Assembly: GCF_014268495.2 (NCBI RefSeq)
Contig: NZ_CP077087.1
Coordinates: 3,351,501-3,415,500 of the forward strand
Direction of reading: 5' to 3'
DNA length: 64,000 nucleotides
From: Pseudomonas monsensis
Lineage (GTDB): Bacteria > Pseudomonadota > Gammaproteobacteria > Pseudomonadales > Pseudomonadaceae
Positions 17,226-27,023 of this stretch are shown piece after piece. The position numbers were made by a program, and so were the translations under genes. The first letter of the stretch is position 1. Each line of letters starts with the position of its first letter. The notes beneath the pieces are model-generated. The model searched no databases and was not told the DNA's origin. It saw only the letters and a list, made by a program, of their open reading frames with translations.

Positions 17226-18596
17226 ATGTTCGGCTGTATGAATAAGCTTTCCATGCTCGCGGCGGCAATGATGCTCCTGACGAGTCACACAGCAGTGGCG
17301 GCGATGGGGCCGTTCGAGATTTACGAACAAGCGTTGCGCAACGACCCGGTGTTCCTCGGCGCGATCAAGGAGCGTGATGCCGGCCTGGAGAACCGCGCCA
17401 TTGGCCGCGCCGGGCTGTTGCCGAAAATCGGTTACACCTACAACAAGGGCCGTAACTCGTCGAAGGCGACCTCGCTCGACGAACGTGCGCGCAATCGTAC
17501 CGATGACCGCAACTACAGCAGTTACGGCTCGGCCCTGACCCTGCAACAACCGTTGCTCGACTACGAGGCTTATGCCGCGTATCGCAAAGGCGTGGCGCAG
17601 TCGCTGTTCGCCGACGAGAACTTCCGTGGCAAGAGTCAGGAACTGTTGGTGCGGGTACTGGACAACTACACCAAGGCCTTGTTTGCCCAGGATCAGATTG
17701 ATATCGCCCAGGCGAAGAAGAAGGCCTACGAGCAGCAGTTCCAGCAAAACGAGCACATGTTCAAACAGGGCGAGGGCACCCGCACCGACATTCTCGAAGC
17801 CGAGTCGCGTTACGAACTGGCGACCGCCGAAGAGATCGAGGCGCGCAACGAGCAGGATGCCGCGCTGCGTGAACTGGGCGCTCTGGTCGGTGTGCCGGCG
17901 GTGGATATCGGTGATCTGGTGCCGCTGAATCAGAACTTCCAGACCTTCGCGCTGATGCCGGCCAACTACGACACCTGGCACGAAATGGCGATCAGCAATA
18001 ACCCCAACCTGGCGTCGCAACGCCAGGCGGTGGAAGTGGCACGCTACGAAGTGGAGCGCAACCGCGCCGGGCACTTGCCGAAAGTCAGCGCCTACGCGTC
18101 GATGCGGCAGAACGAATCGGAAAGCGGCAATACCTACAACCAGCGGTACGAAACCAACACCATCGGTTTTGAAGTCAGCGTGCCGTTGTATGCCGGTGGC
18201 GGGGTGTCGGCATCGACGCGCCAGGCCAGTCGCACCATGGAACAGGCGGAGTACGAACTGGATGGCAAGACGCGCGAGACACTGATCGAGCTGCGGCGTC
18301 AGTTCAGTGCGTGCCTGTCCGGGGTGAGCAAATTGCGTGCTTATCAGAAAGCGCTGACCTCGGCGGAAGCGCTGGTGGTGTCGACCAAACAAAGCATTCT
18401 CGGCGGCGAACGGACCAACCTCGACGCCTTGAATGCCGAACAGCAACTGTTCACCACCCGCCGCGATCTGGCGCAGGCGCGGTACGACTATTTGATGGCC
18501 TGGACCAAATTGCATTACTACGCCGGGACCTTGAACGAACAGGATCTGGCGCGGGTGGATGAAGCTTTTGTGGTAGCTCAAGAGCCCTCACCCTAA
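17226..18596 (+). CDS. aprF: Type I secretion outer membrane protein AprF (TolC family)
   Basis: A 456-residue TolC-type outer membrane channel. A signal peptide ends HTAVA before AMGPFEIYEQALRNDP, followed by two outer membrane efflux protein repeats (about 30-230 and 245-440) with long helices. It completes the AprDEF exporter. The start may be ATG 17226 or Met5 (17238), which leaves a more typical signal peptide. The stop TAA at 18594-18596 lies inside the intergenic repeat that begins at 18585, so the last residues (EPSP) are encoded by that element. A short, recently altered C-terminus is therefore likely, but it would project into the periplasm and should be tolerated. Confidence 0.93.
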   Translation: MFGCMNKLSMLAAAMMLLTSHTAVAAMGPFEIYEQALRNDPVFLGAIKERDAGLENRAIGRAGLLPKIGYTYNKGRNSSKATSLDERARNRTDDRNYSSYGSALTLQQPLLDYEAYAAYRKGVAQSLFADENFRGKSQELLVRVLDNYTKALFAQDQIDIAQAKKKAYEQQFQQNEHMFKQGEGTRTDILEAESRYELATAEEIEARNEQDAALRELGALVGVPAVDIGDLVPLNQNFQTFALMPANYDTWHEMAISNNPNLASQRQAVEVARYEVERNRAGHLPKVSAYASMRQNESESGNTYNQRYETNTIGFEVSVPLYAGGGVSASTRQASRTMEQAEYELDGKTRETLIELRRQFSACLSGVSKLRAYQKALTSAEALVVSTKQSILGGERTNLDALNAEQQLFTTRRDLAQARYDYLMAWTKLHYYAGTLNEQDLARVDEAFVVAQEPSP

Positions 18597-18761
18597 CCCT
18601 CTCCCAGAGGGAGAGGGGACCGATTGGGGGATATTTCAGAGGTACACCGACCTGATCGAGCGGCGCTGAATCCACAATCGACCCGTTTCTTCAGGTCGTT
18701 GAATGACGCAAGACAGCTCGGTCTGCTCCCTCTCCCTCGGGGAGAGGGCTGGGGTGAGGGG
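18585..18761. repeat. CCCTCACCC-type inverted-repeat element overlapping the aprF stop
   Basis: The left arm CCCTCACCCTAACCCTCTCC (continuing CAGAGGGAGAGGGG) and right arm CTCCCTCTCCCTCGGGGAGA (continuing GGGCTGGGGTGAGGGG) are inverted copies about 105 bases apart. Each arm also forms its own hairpin. It resembles a small non-coding element with no gene. It fills the gap between aprF and the first autotransporter gene and provides the aprF stop codon. Confidence 0.75.
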
Positions 18762-18815
18762 AACAGGCAGCACCGCAGACAAACCTGCATAAAACAATAA
18801 AAGTGAGTGGTGAAC

Positions 18816-21767
18816 ATGGACGTACGCTTCAAGCCGGCATCGGTCGGCACCCTGTTGCTTGCAGTTTCTGTTGCGCAGGCCCAGGCGCAGTACCTGGAAA
18901 CCGGCAAACCCGGCGATCCCGCCAGTTGGCGCAGCACCGAGTTTCTGCGCGACTGGGGCCTGGAACGCATGCAGGCCGACCAAGCCTATGCCGCCGGCAT
19001 CACCGGCAAAGGGGTGAAAATCGGCGCGCTCGATTCCGGTTTCGATGCCGCCCATCCCGAGTTCGCCAGCGACCGCTATCACCCGGTACTGGCCAGCGGC
19101 AGCTACGTTGACGGCTCGCTGTTCAACGTCGACGGCACCCTCAACCCGAACAACGACTCCCACGGCACCCACGTGGTCGGCACCATGGGGGCGTCCCGCG
19201 ACGGCAGCGGCATGCACGGGGTGGCGTATAACGCGCAGCTCTACGTCGGCAACACCAACAAGAACGACAGCTTCCTGTTCGGCCCCAACCCCGACCCGCG
19301 TTATTTCAAAGCGGTGTATAACGCCCTGGCCGATGCCGGCGTGCGCGCGATCAACAACAGCTGGGGCAGTCAGCCGCCGGATGTCAGCTATCGCACCCTG
19401 GCCGATCTGCACGCCGCCTACGCCCAACACTACAACCAAGGCACGTGGCTCGACGCCGCAGGCGACGTGTCGCGCCGTGGTGTGATCAACGTGTTCAGTG
19501 CCGGCAACAGCGGTTACCCGAATGCCAGCGTGCGTTCGGCGCTGCCGTACTTTCAGCCGGACCTTGAAGGTCACTGGCTGGCCGTCTCCGGGCTCGACCA
19601 AGGCAATCAGCAGAAGTACAACCAATGCGGTCTCGCCAAGTACTGGTGCATCACCACGCCGGGGGCGAAGATCGACAGCACCATCCCCGGTGGCGGTTAC
19701 GCGATCAAGTCCGGCACCTCGATGGCGGCGCCGCACGCCACTGGCGCCCTGGCGCTGGTGATGGAGCGTTACCCGTACATGAACAATCAGCAGGCGCTTG
19801 AAGTACTGCTGACCACCGCCACGCAGCTCGATGGCTCGGCTACCGACGCACCGACCGCTCAGGTCGGCTGGGGCGTGGTCAACCTGAACCGGGCCATGCG
19901 CGGGCCGGGCCAGTTGCTCGGCGCGTTCGATGCCAGTCTGGGGGCGGGGCAGCGCGATATCTGGAGCAATGACATCTCCGACAAGGCACTGATCCAGCGT
20001 CAGAGCGAGGATCTCGCCGAGCACAATGCCTGGCAGCAAACCCTGCAGGACAAGGGCTGGCAGAACGGCGTCCCGGGCGGTGCCAGTCAGCAGGATCAGA
20101 CCGACTATGCCATCGGCAGCGCCCGCGACGCAGCGGCGGCGCAGCGGATTTATCAGGGCAGCCTGATCAAGTCCGGCGCCGGGCAGCTGATTCTTACCGG
20201 CAACAATACCTATCGCGGCCCGACCACGGTCAATGGCGGCTTGTTGACGGTGAACGGTGCGCTGACGTCTGCCGTGACCGTGAACGACAACGCTACGCTC
20301 GGCGGTTCCGGGCGCATCGGCGCATTGACCGCCAACAGCGGCAGCCGCGTGGCGCCGGGCAATTCCATCGGCACCTTGAACGTGGCCGGTGACGTGACCT
20401 TCGCGCCGGGTTCGACTTACGCGGTAGAACTCTCGCCGACCAGCAGCGATCGGATCGTTGCCGGCGGCACGGCAACCGTTAGCGGCGCCACGGTCAGCCT
20501 GTCGCTGGAAAACAGCCCGACACTGCTCAGCAGCGCCGAGACGCAAAGCCTGCTCGGGCGCCAGTACGACATCCTGCAAGCGGCGGGCGGCATACAGGGC
20601 CGGTTCGGTGCGGTGCTGCCGAATTACCTGTTTATCGGTGGCAGCCTCGACTATTCCGGCAACGGCATTCAGCTCGACATAGAACGTAATGCAACCGCGT
20701 TCGCCAGCGTCGGCCAGACCCCGAACCAACGTGCGGTGGCGGCGGCGGTGGAAGGTCTCGGCGCCGGCAATTCGGTGTACGAAAGCCTGTTGCTGGCGGC
20801 CGACGCGCCGGCCGCGCAACAAGCCTTCCAGCAGTTGAGCGGCGAGATCTATCCGGCGCTCGGCTCGATGCTGATCAATGACAGCCGCCAGTTGCGCGAC
20901 GCGTTGGGTGAACGTCTGCACGATGCCTCGGCGGCGCACAGCAACGGCTGGATCAAGGCCCTCGGCGCCTGGGGCACCACCGATTCGAGCCATGACACGG
21001 CGGGTTACAGCACCTCGATTGGCGGCCTGCTGGCCGGTGTCGACGGCGCCCTCGACGAGCAGACCCGCATCGGTCTGGTCACCGGCTACAGCGACAGCTC
21101 ATTGAGCATGGGCTCGGGCACGCATTCATCGGCCAAGGTCGACAGCTATCACCTCGGCGCGTACGCCGGCCATGAAACCGGCGCCTGGCGCTTGAGCACC
21201 GGAGCGGCGTACAGCTGGCACCGTGCGGATGTGAAGCGCGACTTGCAGTACGGCAACGTCAGCGGCAAACAGAAGGCCAAGGTCGATGCGAGCACCACGC
21301 AAGTGTTCGGTGAAGCGGCGTATCGACTGCACCTGCAACCGTTGGCACTGGAGCCGTTCGCCAACCTCGCGTATGTGCACCTGGACACCGAAGGCTTCAG
21401 GGAAAAGGGCAATGCAGCGGCACTGAAAAGCACCGGCGACCAGCGTGATGCGGTACTGAGCACCCTCGGTGTGCGCGTGCTGAAGACCTTCAACCTGTCG
21501 GCGCAGCAATCGCTGGACGTCAGCGGCCACCTCGGCTGGCAGCACAGCCTGAGCGCTATCGACTCCGGGCAGCACCTGCGTTTTGCCAGCGGCGGCACGC
21601 CGTATTCGGTGGAGAGCTCGGCACTGCTGCGCGATGCCGCATTGGTGGGCGTGCAGGCCGGCCTGGCGTTGAGCAAGGACGTGCGGGTGAACCTCGATTA
21701 CACCGGACAACTGGCCAGCCGCGAAAAGAGTCATGGCGTTGGCTTGAGTTTGAACTGGCAGTTCTGA
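18816..21767 (+). CDS. prtA: Autotransporter subtilisin-like serine protease, first copy
   Basis: A 983-residue type V secreted protease. A signal peptide (about 1-23) is followed by a subtilase (S8) domain with catalytic Asp73 (GALDSGF), His116 (DSHGTHV) and Ser302 (GTSMAAPHATG) and the oxyanion Asn in AINNSWGS. A passenger-associated repeat (GAGQLILTGNNTYRGPTTVNGG, about 449-470) and a linker follow. The last ~280 residues are an autotransporter beta-barrel ending in NWQF. It corresponds to the serine protease genes found between aprF and lipA in other fluorescent pseudomonads. ATG 18816 is chosen over GTG 18807; neither has a strong ribosome site. It is paralogous to the next gene; both share the linker NSIGTLNVAGDVTFAPG. 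Confidence 0.92.
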   Translation: MDVRFKPASVGTLLLAVSVAQAQAQYLETGKPGDPASWRSTEFLRDWGLERMQADQAYAAGITGKGVKIGALDSGFDAAHPEFASDRYHPVLASGSYVDGSLFNVDGTLNPNNDSHGTHVVGTMGASRDGSGMHGVAYNAQLYVGNTNKNDSFLFGPNPDPRYFKAVYNALADAGVRAINNSWGSQPPDVSYRTLADLHAAYAQHYNQGTWLDAAGDVSRRGVINVFSAGNSGYPNASVRSALPYFQPDLEGHWLAVSGLDQGNQQKYNQCGLAKYWCITTPGAKIDSTIPGGGYAIKSGTSMAAPHATGALALVMERYPYMNNQQALEVLLTTATQLDGSATDAPTAQVGWGVVNLNRAMRGPGQLLGAFDASLGAGQRDIWSNDISDKALIQRQSEDLAEHNAWQQTLQDKGWQNGVPGGASQQDQTDYAIGSARDAAAAQRIYQGSLIKSGAGQLILTGNNTYRGPTTVNGGLLTVNGALTSAVTVNDNATLGGSGRIGALTANSGSRVAPGNSIGTLNVAGDVTFAPGSTYAVELSPTSSDRIVAGGTATVSGATVSLSLENSPTLLSSAETQSLLGRQYDILQAAGGIQGRFGAVLPNYLFIGGSLDYSGNGIQLDIERNATAFASVGQTPNQRAVAAAVEGLGAGNSVYESLLLAADAPAAQQAFQQLSGEIYPALGSMLINDSRQLRDALGERLHDASAAHSNGWIKALGAWGTTDSSHDTAGYSTSIGGLLAGVDGALDEQTRIGLVTGYSDSSLSMGSGTHSSAKVDSYHLGAYAGHETGAWRLSTGAAYSWHRADVKRDLQYGNVSGKQKAKVDASTTQVFGEAAYRLHLQPLALEPFANLAYVHLDTEGFREKGNAAALKSTGDQRDAVLSTLGVRVLKTFNLSAQQSLDVSGHLGWQHSLSAIDSGQHLRFASGGTPYSVESSALLRDAALVGVQAGLALSKDVRVNLDYTGQLASREKSHGVGLSLNWQF

Positions 21768-21786
21768 CCGAGGGGAGGGACGCCAA

Positions 21787-21931
21787 TCCCTGCAGGAGCT
21801 GCGGCAGGCTGCGCAAACACAGACCTGTGGCGAGGGGATTTATCCCCGTTCGGCTGCGCAGCAGTCGCAGACCCATACGACTCGGTTTGCCTGAAAGGTT
21901 GCAGGGGGCCGCTTAAATCCCCTCGCCACAA
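21787..21931. repeat. Two REP-like palindromes between the protease genes
   Basis: A partial REP with GCAGGAGCTGCGGCAGGCTG (from about 21792) is followed by a full TGTGGCGAGGGGATTTATCC element (21825-21931). The element's right arm is AAATCCCCTCGCCACAAGG, as at 1550-1648. The gap to the next start (21992) has no gene. Confidence 0.75.
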
Positions 21932-21991
21932 GGCAGTGCATGCATTCGAGATAAACGGATTTTTCGCAACATCACTAAGGAAGGTCGCTGG

Positions 21992-24900
21992 ATGAATAAC
22001 AACAATACCCCCGCGCAAACGGGTGGCCGCTTTGCCCTGAAAACCCTCACGTGCGCCGTGTTGTGCGCACTGACCAGTTGGGGCACCGCGCACGCGGCGC
22101 CCTACGTGGAAAACGGTCGCAAGGGTGATCCCTCGAGTTGGCGCAGCGCCGAATTCCAGGCCGACTGGGGCCTGGGTGCGATCGGTGCCGATTACGCCTA
22201 TGCCGCCGGCTATACCGGCAAAGGCGTGAAGCTGGGCATTTTCGACCAGCCGGTGTACGCCGCGCATCCGGAGTTCTCCGGCAGCAACAAGGTGATCACC
22301 CTGGTCACGCGCGGGATCCGCGAATACACCGACCCGTACATTCCGGTGAAGGCGGGTGATGCGTTCCTGTACGACGGCTCGCCCTCGGTCGGCTCCGACG
22401 GCAAGCTCGGTGCCCACGGCACCCACGTCGGGGGTATCGCCGCTGGCAGTCGTGACGGCGGGCCGATGCACGGCGTAGCGTTCGGCGCACAGATCATCAG
22501 CGCCGACAACGGCGACCCCGGCCCGGAAGACGGTATCGTGCGCGGTAATGACGGCGCGGTGTACAAGGCCGGTTGGGATGCGCTGATCGCCAGCGGCGCG
22601 CGGATCATCAACAACAGCTGGGGCATCGGCATCACCGACCGTTTCGACCTCGGTGGCCGCGATCCGGCGTACCCGCACTTCACCGTCAACGACGCGCAAT
22701 TGCAGTTCAACGAAATCCGCACGCTGCTCGGCACCAAACCCGGCGGCGCCTACGACGGTGCAATCGCGGCGGCCCGCAGCGGTATCGTGACGATCTTCGC
22801 CGCCGGTAACGACTACAACCTCAACAACCCGGACGCCATCGCCGGCCTCGGCTATTTCGTCCCGGACATCGCGCCCAACTGGATCACCGTCGCTGCGTTG
22901 CAGAAGAACCCGGACCTGGCCAGCGCCAACCCGTACATCATGAGCACGTTCTCTTCGCGTTGCGGCTACACCGCGAGTTTCTGCGTCTCGGCGCCAGGCA
23001 CGAAAATCTACAGCGCGATCATCGAAGGCACCAACGCCGACAACCTGACCACCGGTTACAAAAATTACAATGGCACCTCGATGGCCGCGCCACACGTGGC
23101 CGGCTCGATGGCGGTGCTGATGGAGCGCTTCCCGTACATGTCCGGCGACCAGGTCGCCACGGTGCTGCGCACCACCGCCACCGACCTCGGCGCACCGGGC
23201 ATCGACGCCCTGTACGGCTGGGGCATGATCAACTTGCGCAAGGGCATCGACGGCCCGGCGATGTTCGTCAACGAGCAGGACATCCCCGAAGAGTTCCGCA
23301 TTCAGGGGGCTTACGGCTCCGGTCAGTTCGTCGCTGATTTGCCGGGTATCGGCGCGATCATCGACAAGGGCAAGCCCACCGAGCGTGTCTGCAACGACAT
23401 CACCTGCGGCCTCGACACCTGGCGCAACGATATTTCCGGTCATGGCGGTTTGACCAAGCAGGGCCTCGGCACTCTGGTGTTGACCGGCAACAACACCTAC
23501 AGCGGCCCGACCCTGGTCAATCAGGGACGACTGGCGATCAACGGTTCGCTGCAATCGGCGGTGACCGTGAATGACGGCGGCGTCCTCGGCGGTAACGGCC
23601 ATATTGGCGCGCTGTCGGTGAAAAGCGGCGGTACCGTGGCACCCGGCAACTCCATCGGCACCTTGAACGTGGCCGGCGACGTGACCTTCGCCCCGGGCTC
23701 GACCTATGCCGTTGAACTGTCGCCGACCAGCAGCGACCAGATCATCGCCACCGGCAAAGCGGTGATTGAAGGCGCGACGGTGAGCATGTCCCTGGAAAAC
23801 AGCCCGACCTTGCTGACCACCAGCGAAGTGCAAAGCCTGCTCGGCACCCGCTACAACATCCTGCAAGCAGCGGGCGGGATCGAAGGCCGCTTCGGTCAGG
23901 TATTGCCGGATTACGCGTTCCTCGGTGGCATCCTCGATTACTCGGCGGGCGGTATCCAGCTGGCGGTCGGGCGCAACGAAGCCTCCTTCGCCAGCGTCGG
24001 CCTGACGCCGAACCAGCGTGCGGTCGGTGCTGCTGCCGAACGGCTGGGCGCGGGCAATGCGCTGTTCGAAACCTTGCTGTTGTCGCCGAACGCGGCCTCG
24101 GCGCAACAGGCCTTCCAGCAACTGTCCGGCGAAATCCACCCGGCTATCGGCACGCTGTTGATCAACGACAGCCGTTACCTGCGTGAGGCAGTGGGCGAGC
24201 GTCTGCGCGAACGTGACCTGTTCAACGCCGGTGCACCGACCGATGACCGCAGCAACGCCTGGGTCAAGGTCCTGGGTTCGTGGGGCAAGAGCGATGGCGG
24301 GCATGACAATGCCGACTCCAACAGCTCGATCAGTGGTTTGCTGGCCGGTGTCGACGGCTTGATTGCTGAAGATACTCGCTTGGGTTTCGTTACCGGTTAC
24401 AGCGACAGCTCGTTGAACATGGGCAGTGGCACGCATTCGTCGGCGTCGGTCGACAGCTACCACTTGGGTGCGTACTTGGGGCATCAGATCGACGCATTGC
24501 GCCTGACCGCCGGTGCGGCCTACAGCTGGCATCGCGTGGACGTGAAGCGTGAACTGCAGTTCGGTGGTGTCAGCGGCAGACAGAAAACCAAGCACGACGC
24601 CGCCACGACTCAGGTGTTCACTGAAGCGGCTTACGACCTGGGCCTGCAACCGATGAACCTGGAGCCGTTCGCCAATCTGTCGTACGTGCACCTGAACACC
24701 GAAAGCTTCACCGAAAAGGGTGACGCGGCGGCGCTCAAAAGCGGCGAAGACAACCGCGACGTGGTGCTCTCGACCCTGGGTGTGCGTGCCAAGCGCACGT
24801 TTGCCGTGTCGGACCAGCATCAGCTGGAACTGGGGGCGAGCCTTGGCTGGCAGCACAACCTGAGCAGCGTCGATGCGGACAGCCACCTGGCCTTCGCCAA

Positions 24901-25078
24901 TGGCAACAGCGCGTTCACCGTGCAGAGCGTGTCGATGGATCGTGATGCGGCGGTGGTGGGCGTACGCGCCGGTCTGGCGCTCAATCGCGATGTGCGGGTG
25001 AACCTGGATTACAACGGGCTGATCGGTAACAACGAGAAGAACCACGGCGTGGGTCTGACCCTCGACTGGCAGTTCTAA
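21992..25078 (+). CDS. prtB: Autotransporter subtilisin-like serine protease, second copy
   Basis: A 1028-residue paralogue of the preceding gene. The signal peptide is long (about 1-36, ending AHAA). The S8 domain has Asp85 (GIFDQPV), His142 (GAHGTHVGG), Asn in IINNSWG and Ser363 (GTSMAAPHVAG). It is larger than the first copy because of insertions such as that around IREYTDPYIPVKAGDAFLYD. A passenger repeat (GLGTLVLTGNNTYSGPTLVNQG), the same NSIGTLNVAGDVTFAPG linker and a beta-barrel ending LDWQF follow. The start ATG has an excellent AAGGAAGG site. Asp85 is followed by Gln instead of the usual Ser/Thr, a small deviation; the triad is complete. Confidence 0.92.
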   Translation: MNNNNTPAQTGGRFALKTLTCAVLCALTSWGTAHAAPYVENGRKGDPSSWRSAEFQADWGLGAIGADYAYAAGYTGKGVKLGIFDQPVYAAHPEFSGSNKVITLVTRGIREYTDPYIPVKAGDAFLYDGSPSVGSDGKLGAHGTHVGGIAAGSRDGGPMHGVAFGAQIISADNGDPGPEDGIVRGNDGAVYKAGWDALIASGARIINNSWGIGITDRFDLGGRDPAYPHFTVNDAQLQFNEIRTLLGTKPGGAYDGAIAAARSGIVTIFAAGNDYNLNNPDAIAGLGYFVPDIAPNWITVAALQKNPDLASANPYIMSTFSSRCGYTASFCVSAPGTKIYSAIIEGTNADNLTTGYKNYNGTSMAAPHVAGSMAVLMERFPYMSGDQVATVLRTTATDLGAPGIDALYGWGMINLRKGIDGPAMFVNEQDIPEEFRIQGAYGSGQFVADLPGIGAIIDKGKPTERVCNDITCGLDTWRNDISGHGGLTKQGLGTLVLTGNNTYSGPTLVNQGRLAINGSLQSAVTVNDGGVLGGNGHIGALSVKSGGTVAPGNSIGTLNVAGDVTFAPGSTYAVELSPTSSDQIIATGKAVIEGATVSMSLENSPTLLTTSEVQSLLGTRYNILQAAGGIEGRFGQVLPDYAFLGGILDYSAGGIQLAVGRNEASFASVGLTPNQRAVGAAAERLGAGNALFETLLLSPNAASAQQAFQQLSGEIHPAIGTLLINDSRYLREAVGERLRERDLFNAGAPTDDRSNAWVKVLGSWGKSDGGHDNADSNSSISGLLAGVDGLIAEDTRLGFVTGYSDSSLNMGSGTHSSASVDSYHLGAYLGHQIDALRLTAGAAYSWHRVDVKRELQFGGVSGRQKTKHDAATTQVFTEAAYDLGLQPMNLEPFANLSYVHLNTESFTEKGDAAALKSGEDNRDVVLSTLGVRAKRTFAVSDQHQLELGASLGWQHNLSSVDADSHLAFANGNSAFTVQSVSMDRDAAVVGVRAGLALNRDVRVNLDYNGLIGNNEKNHGVGLTLDWQF

Positions 25079-25134
25079 GGCATGCCGGCAGTTCTTGCGA
25101 GAACTGCCGGTCTTGAAGGAAGAGAGGGCACAGC

Positions 25135-26823
25135 ATGGGACTGTTCGATTACAAGAATGCTGATGGCAAAGCGTTGTACAGCGACGCCATCGCGCTGACG
25201 TTGTACGCCTACACACCGACCGGCAAACCGTTGCCCGCGACGGCCTGGGCCCCGGTGACCGCGACGGCGCTGGGCTATCAGGGCAAGGTTGGCGACAAGG
25301 GCACGTTCTTCGGCGAGAAAGACGGCTTTACCAGCGCCGAAGCCGAAGTGCTCGGCAAGTACGACGCCTCCGGCAAACTGATCGGTATCGGTGTGGCCTT
25401 CCGTGGTACCGGCGGGCTGGACTACAGCGACACCTTCGGCGACATGAAAAACAATCTGCTGGCGGCGTTCGGGCCAGCGGATTATGCGAGCAACTACGCG
25501 AAAAACGCCTTCGACAACCTGCTCAAGGCCGTCGCTGCGTTTGCCATCGCCAATGGCATCGCTGCCAAGGACGTCTTGATCAGCGGCCACAGCCTCGGCG
25601 GGCTCGGGGTCAACAGCGTGGCCGAGTTGAGTGCAAACAATTGGGGCGGGTTCTTCAAGGACGCCAACTACATTGCGTTTGCCTCGCCGACCCAGAGCAG
25701 CACCGGCAACAATGTATTGAACATCGGCTATGAGAACGACCCGGTGTTCCGCGTGCTTGATGGCACCACGTTCAGCAGCGCCTCGATGGGCAAGCACGAC
25801 AAGCCGCATGATTCGACTACCGACAACATCGTCAACTTCAACGACCACTATGCGTCCACCGCACAGAACCTGGTGCCGTTCAGCATCATCAATCCGCTGA
25901 GCTGGTCGGCGCACAGTTCGCTGGGGTATGCCGATGGCTTGAATCGGGTGATCGACTCGAAGTTCTACAACCTCACCGACAAGGACTCGACGATCATCGT
26001 CTCCAACCTGGAGCAAGCATCCCGGGGCAAAACCTGGGTCGAGGACCTCGGGCGCAGCGGCGAGCCGCACACCGGCAGCACCTTCATCATCGGCACCGAC
26101 AGCAACGACTGGCTCAAGGGCGGGGCGGGCAACGACTTCCTTGAAGGCCGTGCCGGCGATGACCGGTTCCGTGACGACGGTGGCTTCAACATCCTGCTCG
26201 GTGGCCAGGGTCACAACACCTTCGAATTGCAGAAACCGTTGCAGAACTTCAGCTTCGCCAACGACGGAGACGGCACGCTGTACGTGCGCGACGCCTACGG
26301 CGGCATCAGCATGACTCGCGACATCGGTGCGCTGGTGAGCAAGGAGGCGGGGTCGTGGTGGGGCAGCAAGGACATCACCTGGGGCGTCACGGCCAAGGGC
26401 TTGAGCAATGGCAACCAACTGACCCAGTACACCCATTCGCTCAACGGCGATGCGTACGGCAATGCGTTGCACGCGACCGCCGACGGTGACTGGCTGTTCG
26501 GCCTCGGTGGCGACGACAAACTGGTCAGCGACAAGGGCCACGTGACCTTCGTCGGCGGCGCCGGAAACGACGTGATGACGGCGGTGGGTGGCAACAACAC
26601 CTTCCTGTTCAGCGGCGCGTTCGGCTTCGATGCCATCAATGGCTACCAGGGCAGCGACAAACTGGTGTTCATGGGCGTCGAAGGCGCGGGGCAGGGCTAC
26701 GACTACAAGCAGCACGCCTCGCAGTCCGGGGCCGACACCGTGCTGAAGATTGGCGACTATGCCGTGACCCTGATCGGGGTGGGAGTGGCTAACCTGTCGG
26801 ACTCGGCATTCGTTTTTGCCTAG
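25135..26823 (+). CDS. Family I.3 RTX lipase/esterase lacking the lid-1 segment (PueB-like)
   Basis: A 562-residue extracellular lipase. The nucleophile elbow GHSLGG has Ser153; aligned to the neighbouring 617-residue lipase the triad is Ser153, Asp202 (YENDPVF) and His260 (SAHSS). Between YAYTPTGK and ALGYQGK about 47 residues are missing relative to that neighbour, the region forming lid 1 in the Pseudomonas MIS38 lipase. The first RTX block (GTDSNDWLKGGAGNDFLEGR) is good; the second is degenerate (GGDDKLVSDKGHVTFVGGAGND). There is no signal peptide, and the C-terminus ends DSAFVFA, a likely type I signal for AprDEF. Length and place match PueB-type polyurethanases found beside this locus in other species. 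It is cleanly preceded by prtB (56-base gap). Confidence 0.9.
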   Translation: MGLFDYKNADGKALYSDAIALTLYAYTPTGKPLPATAWAPVTATALGYQGKVGDKGTFFGEKDGFTSAEAEVLGKYDASGKLIGIGVAFRGTGGLDYSDTFGDMKNNLLAAFGPADYASNYAKNAFDNLLKAVAAFAIANGIAAKDVLISGHSLGGLGVNSVAELSANNWGGFFKDANYIAFASPTQSSTGNNVLNIGYENDPVFRVLDGTTFSSASMGKHDKPHDSTTDNIVNFNDHYASTAQNLVPFSIINPLSWSAHSSLGYADGLNRVIDSKFYNLTDKDSTIIVSNLEQASRGKTWVEDLGRSGEPHTGSTFIIGTDSNDWLKGGAGNDFLEGRAGDDRFRDDGGFNILLGGQGHNTFELQKPLQNFSFANDGDGTLYVRDAYGGISMTRDIGALVSKEAGSWWGSKDITWGVTAKGLSNGNQLTQYTHSLNGDAYGNALHATADGDWLFGLGGDDKLVSDKGHVTFVGGAGNDVMTAVGGNNTFLFSGAFGFDAINGYQGSDKLVFMGVEGAGQGYDYKQHASQSGADTVLKIGDYAVTLIGVGVANLSDSAFVFA

Positions 26824-26826
26824 TAC

Positions 26827-26920
26827 TCCCTGCAGGAGCGAGCCTGCTCGCGATAGCGGTGTGTCAGTTTGCATTTATTAATCAGACACATCGCTATCGC
26901 CAGCAGCCTCACTCCTGCAG
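26827..26920. repeat. REPIN between the two lipase genes
   Basis: The arm TCCCTGCAGGAGCGAGCCTG (with CTCGCGATAGCGG) faces CATCGCTATCGCCAGCAGCC (with TCACTCCTGCAG). It occupies most of the 200-base gap; nothing else is seen there except the ribosome site of the second lipase. Confidence 0.85.
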
Positions 26921-27023
26921 TTAAACGCTAAACGTAGTTTCTGAAATGCTCCGGGGCGTCCCCCAAGGGGCGCCCTGGCTGTGAGCTATCTCTGACAATT
27001 CCAACAAAAGAGAGGCAATAGCA

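Noticed and set aside
21731..25216. Long antisense frame opposite the second autotransporter (about 1160 codons)
   Set aside because: No recognisable domain; the plus strand carries a complete subtilase autotransporter with catalytic triad.
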